This document shows, one piece after another, positions 8,818 through 18,815 of a stretch of 64,000 bases of DNA. Under the pieces are notes generated by a model, which was given only the letters and a program-made list of their open reading frames with translations, was not told the DNA's origin and did not search any database. How positions within the stretch are numbered: the stretch's first letter is position 1; every line of letters starts with the position of its first letter. The position numbers and the translations under genes were made by a program. The stretch is from NCBI RefSeq assembly GCF_012844305.1, contig NZ_JABANE010000046.1, positions 1 to 64,000 of the forward strand. The letters are read 5' to 3'. Source of the DNA: Flammeovirga aprica JL-4. GTDB taxonomy: Bacteria > Bacteroidota > Bacteroidia > Cytophagales > Flammeovirgaceae.

Positions 8818-11800
8818 CTATTTTTTGATCACTTTTATAGTTTTACTGCTGTTCTCAATCGTTACATTGATATAATAGATGCCAGACGGGAACGCAGTTA
8901 GATCAATTCCTTTTTTATGATAACTACCCTTGAGCATTTGTTTTCCAATGGCATTGAACACTGAAAATTGAATACCTGAAGGGGTGTTTTTTTGAAAGTT
9001 AAGGTATACAATTCCTTGAGTAGGATTGGGGTAAGAACTGAAGGCTAGAGGATCCAAATGATCTGTTGAAAGAGGATCGTCAATCTTAAACGTAACTGTT
9101 TCTGAAGTGAAAGTCAGATCAGGAAGTTCATGATGCATGATTACCATTTTATAGTCTCCCACCTCATTAACATCATAATAGGTATTGATTCCACCTTCAA
9201 TAGGTTCTTCATCTTTGTACCATTGATATTTTGTGCCTTTTATGCTGTCCAATTCTTCAAAAGAAAGCATATATGGAGGGAATAAAGCTATGGTCTCCGT
9301 TTTACCCACCTGAATATGTTGCTCACTGTAGTTTACACTGACTTCTTCATTTTCAATCATCTCTTTTACCTTAAGTAGTTCAGAGAAATTAAGAGCATTA
9401 TTAGAAACATCCAGACTGATTAACTTATTTAATGCTGATAAATCAGTAAGTTTTTTTAAGCTTTTAGCTGAAAGGTCTAATTCTATAAGATTTGCTCCTT
9501 TAAAAGTAGTCCCTTCCCATTTAAAATAGGTTATATCTTGATGCCAGTCTAAGAGATCAGGGTTGGCTTGAGACAATGCTAGTAGTGCATCCATTACCGC
9601 TTGATTTCTTTTTTGTAATGAGATCGTATTTGTTGTAATCACAAGATCAGGAATTTCAGAATTTGTAACCTCTACTTTATAATTTCCTATTCTAGAAACT
9701 TCATGTTTACTATCAAAAGCATCTTCTTCTTCTTTTCCGTTTCTGTACCACTTATATGTGTCTCCTCCAATTTCTGTTAGACCTTCGAATGTAATAGTAT
9801 AGGGAAGTATAACGTCAATCGTCTGATTTTCGCCTATAGAAATATTTTGACCTAAGTATTTGACTGTTGTGTTATCATCATTGATAATATCTATCACTTT
9901 CAATAATTCGGTAAAGGTTAAAGCATTATTAGAAAGATCAAGTGAAGTAAGATTTGTAAGTAGAGAAAGGTCTATAAGTGTTGTTAAATCTTTACCCGAA
10001 AGATTTAATTCAGTGAGGTGACCATCTATAAAAGTAAGTTCCTCCCATTCAAAATAATGAACATTTTCATTCCAGTTTAACAAGCCGGCATTGGCGTTCG
10101 ATAGTGCTAGAAGAACATTAAGCAATGATTTATTCATTATTGAAATATTCCCTGAGGTAAAGGTAAGACCGGGAATTTCTGTATTAGAAATTTCTAATTT
10201 ATATGTTCCTTCTACATCTACGTTAAGTGTGGCAATAGTATTTCCTTCAATCTTCTCTCCATCTTTATACCAAGAGAATGTATCAGCACCCGTGGCCGTC
10301 AAATTATCAAAGGAAAGCGTATAAGGAAATACCTCATTTAGCACCATATCTTCATTCAATACTAAATCTTGGGAAAGATAGCTGACATTTACCTCTTCAT
10401 TATGAATAAAATCTTTCACTTTTAATAACTCTGTAAAGTTTAGTGAGTTATTGGAGAGATCCATACTTGAAAGTGCAGTTAAGGCTGAAAGATCTGCTAG
10501 AATAGAAATATTCTTTCCCGAAATATTCAGGTTTGTAACTTTATTTTGCTCATCAATCGTCACACCTTCCCATGCAGTAATGATTAGATCTTCACTCCAA
10601 TTAAGTTGCCCAGGATTAGCGTCGGCTACTGCAAGTAAAGCTTCTTCGTCATCTGATAGTACTTTATTTATAGTGACAACCTCAGAAAGGAAAGAGGTGT
10701 TTGGTAATTGTTTATTTGATATCAGAAGAGTATAATTACCACCGTCTGTAATAGTTACAGAAATAGAATTTTCGTTACTCAATGGAAGGTCATCTTTGTA
10801 CCATTGGTAAGTATCACCTCCTATAAATGCCGTTCCATCGATACTAAAAGTAGAAGGAAGTTGTTCTTCAAGGGTTTCAGCATTACCAAAAGTAACACTT
10901 TGGCCTGAATAATTGACTGTGACTTCTTGATTGTCAATGAATTCTTTTACTTTGAGAAGCTCTATAAAAGTGAATTTATTGTCAGAAATATCTATAGTGG
11001 AAAGTTCAGTAAATAATGAAAGATCTATTAAGTTCGATAAACCTTTTCCTCTTAGATTCAGTCCCGTCAGATTATCTCCCTCTAGAGTTATTCCTTCCCA
11101 CTGATCAATAGGTAGAGTTTCGCTCCAGTTTAATTTATCTGGGTTGGCAGAGGCTAATGTAAGAAGTGTTTCCTGTAAAATAATCAGCTTACTTTTGAGG
11201 GTATATTTACTAGAAGTAAAGGTGAGACCAGGCACCTCAGAGTGGGAAATAACTACACTATAAACACCACCTTCTTTCACCTCAAAAGAGATTTCACTAG
11301 CATTTTCTATTATTTCTTCACCATTATACCATTGAAAGAGGTCTCCCCCTACAGAGGCAATATTATCAGCTGATAATGAATAAGGAAAATCTATTCCTAT
11401 AATCTTGTCTTCATCAAATATGAAGTTCTGATTTAAATAATTGACACTGATATCCTGATTTTTAATCAGTTCCTTTATCTTCAAAATTTCTGTAAAATTC
11501 AGCTCATTATTAGAAATATTTACAGCTTGAAGTGATCTGAGTGATGAAAGGTCTGTCAACTTCGTCAGTCCTTTTGCAGAAATATCTATAGCGGTAATAG
11601 ACCCCTCTTCAAATGTTAGTCCTTCCCATTCAAAATATTTGGCAGGGTCGTCCCATTCTAGTTTATCAGGATTAGCAGTAGATAAAGCAGTAAGCACATC
11701 GATTATTGTTTTATCTACAATAGTAATTTCTTCAGAAGTAAATGAGAGATTAGGAATTTCAGAATTAGTAACTTCAACTTTATAAACTCCTTCAGAGGTT

Positions 11801-13860
11801 ACCTCAAGGCTGGTATTATTAGAATTTTCAATTAGTATTCCATCTTTGAACCATTGGTAGGTATCAGCACCCAATTCATTGATCTGATCAATGGTCAATG
11901 TATAAGGAAATTCAACACTAGCAGTTTCAACATCATTTAAGGCCACATTTTGTGGAACATACTGAATTGAAAAACCTTGCTCATCAATAAAGTCTTTCAT
12001 TTTCATCAACTCTGTGAAATTTAGAGCATTATTGGAAATATCAAGGGACTTCAGTTCAGTTAGAGATGAAAGGTCAATTAATTGAGAAATACCTTTACCA
12101 GCTATAGTTATGGCAGTAACTTCATTTTGTTCATTTATAGTAACGCCTTCCCATTCAGTAACTACCAAATCAAAACTCCAATTTAATTTTCCTTCATTTG
12201 CTTTGGCGAGTACTAACAGTGTTTTTTCATCTGGAGAAAGTATTTTGGTTAAGACGCTGATAGTTTCAGAGGTAAAAGTAAGTTCGGGTAAATCAGTATG
12301 GGATATCTCTAGAGAATAATCACCTTCTTCAGTAATAATCAATGTTTCATTTGTTGCCTCAGCAATAATTTCGCCCCCTTTCTTCCATTGGAAAGCGTTT
12401 CCACCTACAATATCTTTATCATCAATAACAAGCGTGGCTGGTAATTCTAAATTAACATCTTTAGGTATTCCTACAGTAATCTTTTGTTGTGAATAACTAA
12501 CGTTGACAGCCGGATTATTAATGATATCTTTTACTTTTAAAATTTCAGTAAATGTTAGGCTATTGTTAGAAATATCAAATGTAGTGAGTGATGTTAATAC
12601 AGATAAATCGATTAATTGTGTAAGACCTTTACCTGCTAAATTCAATGTAGCAACTTTATTTTTTTCATCAAAAGTCACACCTTCCCATTCTTCTAAAGCT
12701 AAAGATTTATTCCAGTTCAAATTGTTATTATTGACTGAAGCAAGAGCTAATAGTGCGTCGATTTCAGATGAAGTATCAACTGTTTGTATAGTAATGTAAA
12801 AAGGAATATTAATACCTTCTGTAAGGTCAGGATCATGTGAAAGTGTTCTACTAAGCTCAAGGTTTCTTGTCTGAGAGGCATAAACTCCTGTTTCAGAAAA
12901 TGTAATAGAACGTCCATTTGCAGAAGCTGAAGCAGGTAAGTTTATCCATTTATATTCGGTGCCTTCCACATGATGACGATCTGAAATAGTGTAAGTCATA
13001 CCACCTGATATATCACCATAAAAACGAACAACCTCATCTACCCTTTGTGCCCCCATGCCTCTTACTCTCGCACTATTTTCTGTTAAAGTCAAAAATTTAC
13101 TGACTTCACCATATGAAAAAGCATTGGATGCAAGGTATATCGCATCTCTTATATAGATATCATCACCATTAAATATTGCACTTGGAATATTTTTCATTCG
13201 TGGTGATTGTGTTTCAATATTGAATAAACTAAATCCTAGAGCACCATTATTGGGATCTTTAACGGGTGATTCTGAAATCGTTGTTCTTGAAATTTGAGGG
13301 GGAAAGTATTCAAAACCATTTCCTTTTATATTAATGGAATGTACTTTCGTTAATGTTGCAAAGGACTCAGGTAAAGTAGTTATTCCTCTTTGATTTCTGA
13401 TATTGAATAGTGTGAGTGCAGTAAGGTTTCCTATGTTGGAAGGGAGTTTCTTGATACTTTCTGACGGGAGACTAAATGTAGTTAAATCAAATTTTGTAAT
13501 TCTTTGATTCCCATCACTTCCTGATGTAGCTCCACCTAATCCCAATTTTCCTACAAAGTCATAGTCTTCAATGAAGTCACTCACATTTGGCAGTTGATCC
13601 GCTGATAAGACTTCTCCATCAGCATTAAAAATTTGTTCAGGTGTGTAGATTTCTGAAAATTCTTCCCACCCACTTTTCACAACAGATTCAGGTAGACCTT
13701 TATTTTCATTTCTATAGGAATTAAATACACTTTGTGCTTCACTATTAGCAGGATTTAGATAAAGTGCCACCATAGTCCAATAATCACCTGTTTTGTCCTG
13801 AGCATGAGTAGCATGTCCTAGCACAAGAGTTAGTCCTAATATAAGTAAGTATCTTTTCAT
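8818..13860 (-). CDS. Giant T9SS-secreted LRR/Ig-like modular protein, 7 tandem modules (copy A)
   Basis: About 1,680 residues. Start: MKLMM offers three ATGs; alignment with the paralogue at 18816 favours the one at 13860, with 13872 the first. Layout: signal peptide (to HAQ); a conserved N-terminal domain of about 340 residues opening DKTGDYWTMVALYLNPAN with LRR-like strands (TALTLFNIRNQRGITTLPES); an Ig-like segment (ISGGMTYTISDRHHVEGTEY); then seven modules of about 170-180 residues. Each module has a short helix (LLALASANPDKLNW type), a WEGVTF strand, LRR-like strands (LNLAGKGLTQLIDLS, LDISNNALNFTE) and an Ig-like half (TYQWYKDG, VSHSDLPDLTFTS). The C-terminus carries a T9SS type A sorting domain (SSYPNPTQGIVYLNF ... 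KVIKK). A cell-surface or released binding/adhesion role is inferred; no enzyme motif was seen. It is convergent with the neighbouring regulator and divergent from the sulfatase at 14848. Confidence 0.85.
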   Translation of the reverse strand: MKRYLLILGLTLVLGHATHAQDKTGDYWTMVALYLNPANSEAQSVFNSYRNENKGLPESVVKSGWEEFSEIYTPEQIFNADGEVLSADQLPNVSDFIEDYDFVGKLGLGGATSGSDGNQRITKFDLTTFSLPSESIKKLPSNIGNLTALTLFNIRNQRGITTLPESFATLTKVHSINIKGNGFEYFPPQISRTTISESPVKDPNNGALGFSLFNIETQSPRMKNIPSAIFNGDDIYIRDAIYLASNAFSYGEVSKFLTLTENSARVRGMGAQRVDEVVRFYGDISGGMTYTISDRHHVEGTEYKWINLPASASANGRSITFSETGVYASQTRNLELSRTLSHDPDLTEGINIPFYITIQTVDTSSEIDALLALASVNNNNLNWNKSLALEEWEGVTFDEKNKVATLNLAGKGLTQLIDLSVLTSLTTFDISNNSLTFTEILKVKDIINNPAVNVSYSQQKITVGIPKDVNLELPATLVIDDKDIVGGNAFQWKKGGEIIAEATNETLIITEEGDYSLEISHTDLPELTFTSETISVLTKILSPDEKTLLVLAKANEGKLNWSFDLVVTEWEGVTINEQNEVTAITIAGKGISQLIDLSSLTELKSLDISNNALNFTELMKMKDFIDEQGFSIQYVPQNVALNDVETASVEFPYTLTIDQINELGADTYQWFKDGILIENSNNTSLEVTSEGVYKVEVTNSEIPNLSFTSEEITIVDKTIIDVLTALSTANPDKLEWDDPAKYFEWEGLTFEEGSITAIDISAKGLTKLTDLSSLRSLQAVNISNNELNFTEILKIKELIKNQDISVNYLNQNFIFDEDKIIGIDFPYSLSADNIASVGGDLFQWYNGEEIIENASEISFEVKEGGVYSVVISHSEVPGLTFTSSKYTLKSKLIILQETLLTLASANPDKLNWSETLPIDQWEGITLEGDNLTGLNLRGKGLSNLIDLSLFTELSTIDISDNKFTFIELLKVKEFIDNQEVTVNYSGQSVTFGNAETLEEQLPSTFSIDGTAFIGGDTYQWYKDDLPLSNENSISVTITDGGNYTLLISNKQLPNTSFLSEVVTINKVLSDDEEALLAVADANPGQLNWSEDLIITAWEGVTIDEQNKVTNLNISGKNISILADLSALTALSSMDLSNNSLNFTELLKVKDFIHNEEVNVSYLSQDLVLNEDMVLNEVFPYTLSFDNLTATGADTFSWYKDGEKIEGNTIATLNVDVEGTYKLEISNTEIPGLTFTSGNISIMNKSLLNVLLALSNANAGLLNWNENVHYFEWEELTFIDGHLTELNLSGKDLTTLIDLSLLTNLTSLDLSNNALTFTELLKVIDIINDDNTTVKYLGQNISIGENQTIDVILPYTITFEGLTEIGGDTYKWYRNGKEEEDAFDSKHEVSRIGNYKVEVTNSEIPDLVITTNTISLQKRNQAVMDALLALSQANPDLLDWHQDITYFKWEGTTFKGANLIELDLSAKSLKKLTDLSALNKLISLDVSNNALNFSELLKVKEMIENEEVSVNYSEQHIQVGKTETIALFPPYMLSFEELDSIKGTKYQWYKDEEPIEGGINTYYDVNEVGDYKMVIMHHELPDLTFTSETVTFKIDDPLSTDHLDPLAFSSYPNPTQGIVYLNFQKNTPSGIQFSVFNAIGKQMLKGSYHKKGIDLTAFPSGIYYINVTIENSSKTIKVIKK

Positions 13861-13872
13861 CATTAATTTCAT

Positions 13873-14847
13873 TAAAAATCAAAAAATTATCAGTAGGTCC
13901 TCTTCAGCTTTTTGATTGTATGTTTCCAGCCTTTGTCCAGTGAATTAGTTGATCATACAATATTATTCAGAAAGCAGATGAGGACCAAATGAGTTTTTAT
14001 ATTAATTGAGAGTTGTATTGAAATAGTATGCTCGTTTGGATGCTAAATTTTATTCTATTCATTTCAATAAAAATTGTACTTTTACTTGAAATTATGTTAG
14101 TCCAAAACTCGGTGTAATAAGCATTTATCACCGAATATTTGTTAGCAGTTTCATTTGGTTTCGGGCAATACTACTTTGACTTTCATGCATCAGAATGTTT
14201 CAATATCTCTACAATGAATAGTTTTTGTAGGATATTTCCACAGGAAAGTTCTACTTTGTGAAGTAAGCTGATATCGTGATTTATACTTATCATGATTATC
14301 AATAGTAAAAAATATTTTTCCATACTTGTACCTAAAAAAAATGTAAAGCTAATAATTCATATATATCATTTATAGTAAAAATTAAGTAAGTACTTTTTTA
14401 ATAAGTCCTACTGAAAAATTACTCACATTGAAGATATAATTGTTGTATTAACACTTGAATTAATAGAGGTTAATAGATATTATTAATTAAAATAAGATGG
14501 AATGTAAAGTGATGAAATTTAGACCTTAGGAGTCTTTTTGAGCATTAATGCAATGATATATGACAATTATTTAAACTTAATTTTTAATATTTTATTTTTT
14601 TAGAAAAGTGTTCCCCATTCTTTTTAACAAGAAAGAATAAGCCATTGGAATAAAGGAATAATTGCAAATTATACTTGATTAAGTTTTTTATTAATAGTAT
14701 CCAGTTTTATTTACGTTACAACTTTTTTGATCAGTGGCATCAGAAGACTTTTCTTCTTCAAAAGAGTTGACTTTTTTAATATAGAATTTTACTTAAAAAA
14801 AGAAAGTTCCCATAATATCTGATTGTGGGTACCAAAACAATAAAAGT
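13873..14847. promoter_or_regulatory. Divergent intergenic region, LRR protein A / three-part sulfatase
   Basis: 975 very AT-rich bases between two divergently transcribed genes, so both promoters must lie here. No ORF, repeat-family copy or T-tailed hairpin was found. No Bacteroidota -33/-7 element is called because the composition makes chance matches frequent. Confidence 0.4.
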
Positions 14848-17061
14848 ATGAAAAAGGCATTAGCAATTTTATATTGTATATCATTACTATCATTAACTGC
14901 TTTAGGTCAAGATAAAAAACCTAATTTAGTACTATTTTTAGCAGATGACTGTACTTACCGTGATTTGGGAACCTATGGAAGTCCTAATTCACTAACCCCT
15001 ACGTTGGATAAAATGGCAAGTGAAGGGATGAAATTTAATAAGTGCTATCAAGCTGCTCCAATGTGTTCTCCAACCAGGCATAACTTGTTCAATGGGGTTT
15101 ACCCAGTACGCTCAGGAGCTTACCCTAATCATACTTTTTCAAATCAAGAAATTAAAAGTTTACCTCATTATCTAAAGCCTTTAGGTTATCGAGTTGCTTT
15201 TTTAGGGAAAAGACATATCGGTCCATCAGAAAATTATCCTTTTGAATTTCTTGATACGAGTAGTAAGTTCATTGATATTAATAATATAAAACCATTCTTA
15301 GAAGAAGTCAAAACATCAAAAGAGCCTTTCTGTTTAATTATTTGCTCTCACCAACCCCATGGACCTTGGAATGTGGGAGATCCTTCTTTGTTTCCACCAA
15401 AGTCTTTAAAATTAAAAAAGAATATGGCGGATACTGAGGTAACAAGAGAAATGTACTCTAAGTACCTAGCAGAAGTAAACTATATGGATGCTCAGGTAGA
15501 TTCATTATCTCAGTACTTAGATAAATATAATTTTACAGACAATTCACTCTTTGTTTTTTTAGGGGAACAAGGCAACTCTTTTCCATTATCAAAATGGACT
15601 TGCTATGAAGATGGAGTTCATTCTTCTTTTATAGCGAAGTGGCCGGGTGTTATCCAAGAAGGAGTAGAAACTGATGCATTAGTAGATTATAATGATATTG
15701 TACCTACTTTTATCACTGCAGCAGGAGGTACACCTTCAAAAGAATTAGATGGGCACAATATCATTCCTATTTTTAAAGATCCTTCTAATAAAGGGAAAAA
15801 ATATTCTTTTAGTGTGCAAACAACCAGAGGTGTGATACAAGGAAGTGATTATTATGGAGTGAGGGCGGTTACTGACGGACATTACCGTTGTATACTAAAT
15901 ACCTCTCCAGAACGTGCATTCCAAAACGGAGTAATAGGTGGTAAAATATGGAGGTCATGGCTGGAGAAGGCTGAAACAGATAAACATGCAGCAAAGTTAG
16001 TTCATAAGTATCAGTATAGACCAAAGGTAGAACTCTACGATGTTGACGACGATCCTGATAACCTTAAGGACCTGGCTGATGATCCTAAATACAAGAAAAT
16101 AAAAGAAAAATTACTTCAAGAGCTTTATCAGTGGATGGAGTATTGTGGTGATGAGGGAGTGTATACTGAATTAATGGCTTACCAGCATATGAATGCCCAT
16201 AAGTCAAAGGTGGAGCCAACATTTATCAAAGATTTTTTGGAAGGGGAAGATAAAACAGATCTACAAGTCGGTGCTATCATGAATTATAATGGTGAAAATA
16301 AATTTGTAGGTAAAGTTCAAGTTCCTAAGCCTATCAAATCTCAAAAAGGTAAGGTTTCATTCAGTGGTTACCTTTCTGTAGATAACGATGGTTATCATAC
16401 CTTTTATAGAAAGGGAAATATTAAGTCAGAGGTGATCATTGATGATAAAGTAATCTTAACGGAAGACCATAAAATGAAATATGGAGTTGTTGGTTTGAAG
16501 AAGGGTTTTCATAAAATAACGATCCATTCAAATACCTCAGCTGATTTGAATAATATTCTTTGGTCAGGTTTTGAAAAGAAAGGAAAAACTTTGCCAGTGG
16601 GTCAATTTATCTTTGCCAATGGTCCAAGAACTTTTATCCAAAATTATTCTAGAGATACAGAAAGCTTAGGTACAAAAAAGCATCAAAAAGAATTGAAATT
16701 AATACAGAAAAATACTAAGGATGAGTTTCAAGAATGGTCTTTAATACCTATTGAGAAGGATTTATATTATCTTGACATTGTCGGTAATAAAAAATTAAAT
16801 GAAAAATGCCGTTTAAAATCAAAAGCAAATGGTAAAGATGTATTTCTTACGGAAACTAAAAATATACAAAAACTGGTTCAGTGGGAAATAATCGAAAAAG
16901 AGGGGTACTTTTATATTGAAAACGTTGCCGAAAGAAGTAATAACAGAAATTGTCGATTGGCAATAAATAAAAGAGGAGAGATCTGTTTGGTCTCTTCAAT
17001 AAAGAACAATGATTTAGCAAAGTGGAAAATTTTGAGAGTGGAAACTGAAAAGTCAAAATGA
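14848..17061 (+). CDS. S1-family sulfatase with PA14-like and ricin-like C-terminal domains
   Basis: 737 residues with a signal peptide ending near LGQ (residue 21). The catalytic domain (about 25-430) has D33-D34 (LADDCTY), the formylglycine motif C73-S-P-T-R77, and SHQPHGPW. The usual DHG metal motif reads GEQGNSFPLSKWT, a substitution known from some S1 groups, so not necessarily inactivating. Residues about 455-590 form a PA14-like beta domain (VSFSGYLSVDNDGYHTF, KKGFHKITIHSN). Residues about 600-735 resemble a ricin-type beta-trefoil with repeated EWSLIPI, QWEIIEK and KWKILRV strands. The PA14 and trefoil parts probably hold the enzyme on its polysaccharide. It is unlike the two sulfatases at 3479 and 29831 and lies alone between the two LRR clusters. 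Substrate unknown. Confidence 0.85.
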   Translation: MKKALAILYCISLLSLTALGQDKKPNLVLFLADDCTYRDLGTYGSPNSLTPTLDKMASEGMKFNKCYQAAPMCSPTRHNLFNGVYPVRSGAYPNHTFSNQEIKSLPHYLKPLGYRVAFLGKRHIGPSENYPFEFLDTSSKFIDINNIKPFLEEVKTSKEPFCLIICSHQPHGPWNVGDPSLFPPKSLKLKKNMADTEVTREMYSKYLAEVNYMDAQVDSLSQYLDKYNFTDNSLFVFLGEQGNSFPLSKWTCYEDGVHSSFIAKWPGVIQEGVETDALVDYNDIVPTFITAAGGTPSKELDGHNIIPIFKDPSNKGKKYSFSVQTTRGVIQGSDYYGVRAVTDGHYRCILNTSPERAFQNGVIGGKIWRSWLEKAETDKHAAKLVHKYQYRPKVELYDVDDDPDNLKDLADDPKYKKIKEKLLQELYQWMEYCGDEGVYTELMAYQHMNAHKSKVEPTFIKDFLEGEDKTDLQVGAIMNYNGENKFVGKVQVPKPIKSQKGKVSFSGYLSVDNDGYHTFYRKGNIKSEVIIDDKVILTEDHKMKYGVVGLKKGFHKITIHSNTSADLNNILWSGFEKKGKTLPVGQFIFANGPRTFIQNYSRDTESLGTKKHQKELKLIQKNTKDEFQEWSLIPIEKDLYYLDIVGNKKLNEKCRLKSKANGKDVFLTETKNIQKLVQWEIIEKEGYFYIENVAERSNNRNCRLAINKRGEICLVSSIKNNDLAKWKILRVETEKSK

Positions 17062-18815
17062 AATAGATAATCGTCCTTATTCTTCAATGATGTGTGGCTA
17101 CAATTCTATTATAAAGCACCTGAATAAACTTTTATATAAGCATATAACTTTGGAATAGGGCGTAAATAATATAATTTACTACTTTTTGACTTAATATACA
17201 CCATATTAATTTTTGGTGAATCTGTAATAATAATGAATAAGGAAGTAGAACTTGTATTTTACTTTTATGTTAAAGTATATAATCGTTAGCAAAAAGTGAA
17301 ATACTTGTTCTTATTCCCTAATAAGTACTTAAAATCTCAGAATTATAATCATAATGTCATTTCACGCCAAGTCGACTTTTTCCCCTCTTTAAGCAAACTT
17401 TAATAAGCCATAATAATGGTAGATTAGAAGAAGAGAATCAACTATTTATCCTATCTAAGCATATAAAATAACTTAAGAAAAATAGAGAAAAGTAGTAAGT
17501 TATTTTGTCATTGTAAAGGGGGGCAATATCCCCTTATTATCCTGCCTGCATAATTAAATACATTGTAATCTTATTTATATCATTTAGAAATCAGGAGATT
17601 TCTGATGATCTCTAGGACACGAATGATGCTAACGCTTAACATTCGCGCCAGTGGGCTTTCTACTCTATTCATTGAGTAGTGCTTCCCCGGCCTTGAAGGG
17701 AAAAGCGTTAAGAATTTCATGTATTGAGCCGTTAAAAATGATATTCCTGTTTGAGCTTTAGCGAGTTTAAAATCATTTAGGCGAGAGAAATGGAATTTAG
17801 CTTTTGACTTCTAAGCCTTGAATTTTTTGCTTCAAGACAAAAATGAAGAAGAAGGAAGATTGAAAGTAGAGTATAAAAAGCTTTCAGAAATGCCGATAGA
17901 AAGTTGACGATAATTTAGTTTACAGTGTGCGAAGAACAAATGGAATTTTTTATTTGTGTATTGGATTTTCCATTTCAAATTAATTATGAAAAAACAAGTG
18001 AAATCTTAATAAAAAGATTATCACTCGTTTTATTTACAATTCAAGAATTATAATAAGAGGTATTATTGACCAAAAACAAGTTAATGAGCAGATGATTTCC
18101 TAACATAAACAGTCTCTTTTTGTCTCTATTAAATTAGTTGTCAAACACCCGATATTTGAATGTGTTATTTTGTGGTCAATAATGAAAAGCTATCATCAAT
18201 TACTCATTCAGGTTTGCCTTATACTCAATTTACAATACTCTTAGTGAGTATGTAAAAACGAGTAGTTCCCTTATAAGTTGCCTTAAATTTCAGACAGCAT
18301 TTTTTTGTTATTGAGGGAGTATACCCGTCAATAATAATTATTTAAAGATGGAGGTAGCTATATGTGATTGTCGTAATTTTCCATTTCATTTTTGTCTCAA
18401 AGTTGAAGTATCATTAATACTTCAAACATATGAAATGGGTATTAATAGAAGTCATAATGAAAACCTTAAAGCATTAATAAAATAAATTAATAAAAATTTT
18501 ATTGTGTTGTACGTCAGTGAATTGTGGTGTCTTTTTATTTTGATGAAAATAGAAAGTAACCTAAATGAATTAGGTGTAATGTGAAATGCTGAAGATTAGA
18601 ATAAGTCTCTAATTGATGTCTTATTCAAGGAATAACCTGTCGTGTCATGCGTAATTAACCCCTATTAATTCAAGTATTAATACAGCATTTCTACTTTAGA
18701 ATTACTTTTTAGAGAAGTCTACTTACTATCTTTTTAAAAGTCAACATAGCGCAAAAGAAAAGATAAGAGGGAGAGAATTAAATACTTGCTTTTTTAAAAA
18801 TTAACAACCTCAATA
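17062..18815. other. Large intergenic region with one family-1 repeat
   Basis: 1,754 bases without a credible gene. It contains the family-1 repeat at 17675-17887 and a small hairpin GGGG-CAATAT-CCCC near 17520-17540 without a T tail. The rest is featureless AT-rich sequence in which frequent stops break all frames. The promoter of the LRR gene at 18816 should be near the right end. Confidence 0.45.
17675..17887 (-). repeat. Dispersed repeat, family 1, copy B (inverted)
   Basis: Reverse complement of the units at 8441 and 59345. Shared blocks read on this strand include TTGAAGGGAAAAGCGTTAAG, GAGTTTAAAATCATTTAGGC and AATTTAGCTTTTGACTTCTA. It shares the CGGCCTTGAAGGG end with copy C, while copy A differs there. 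Confidence 0.85.
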
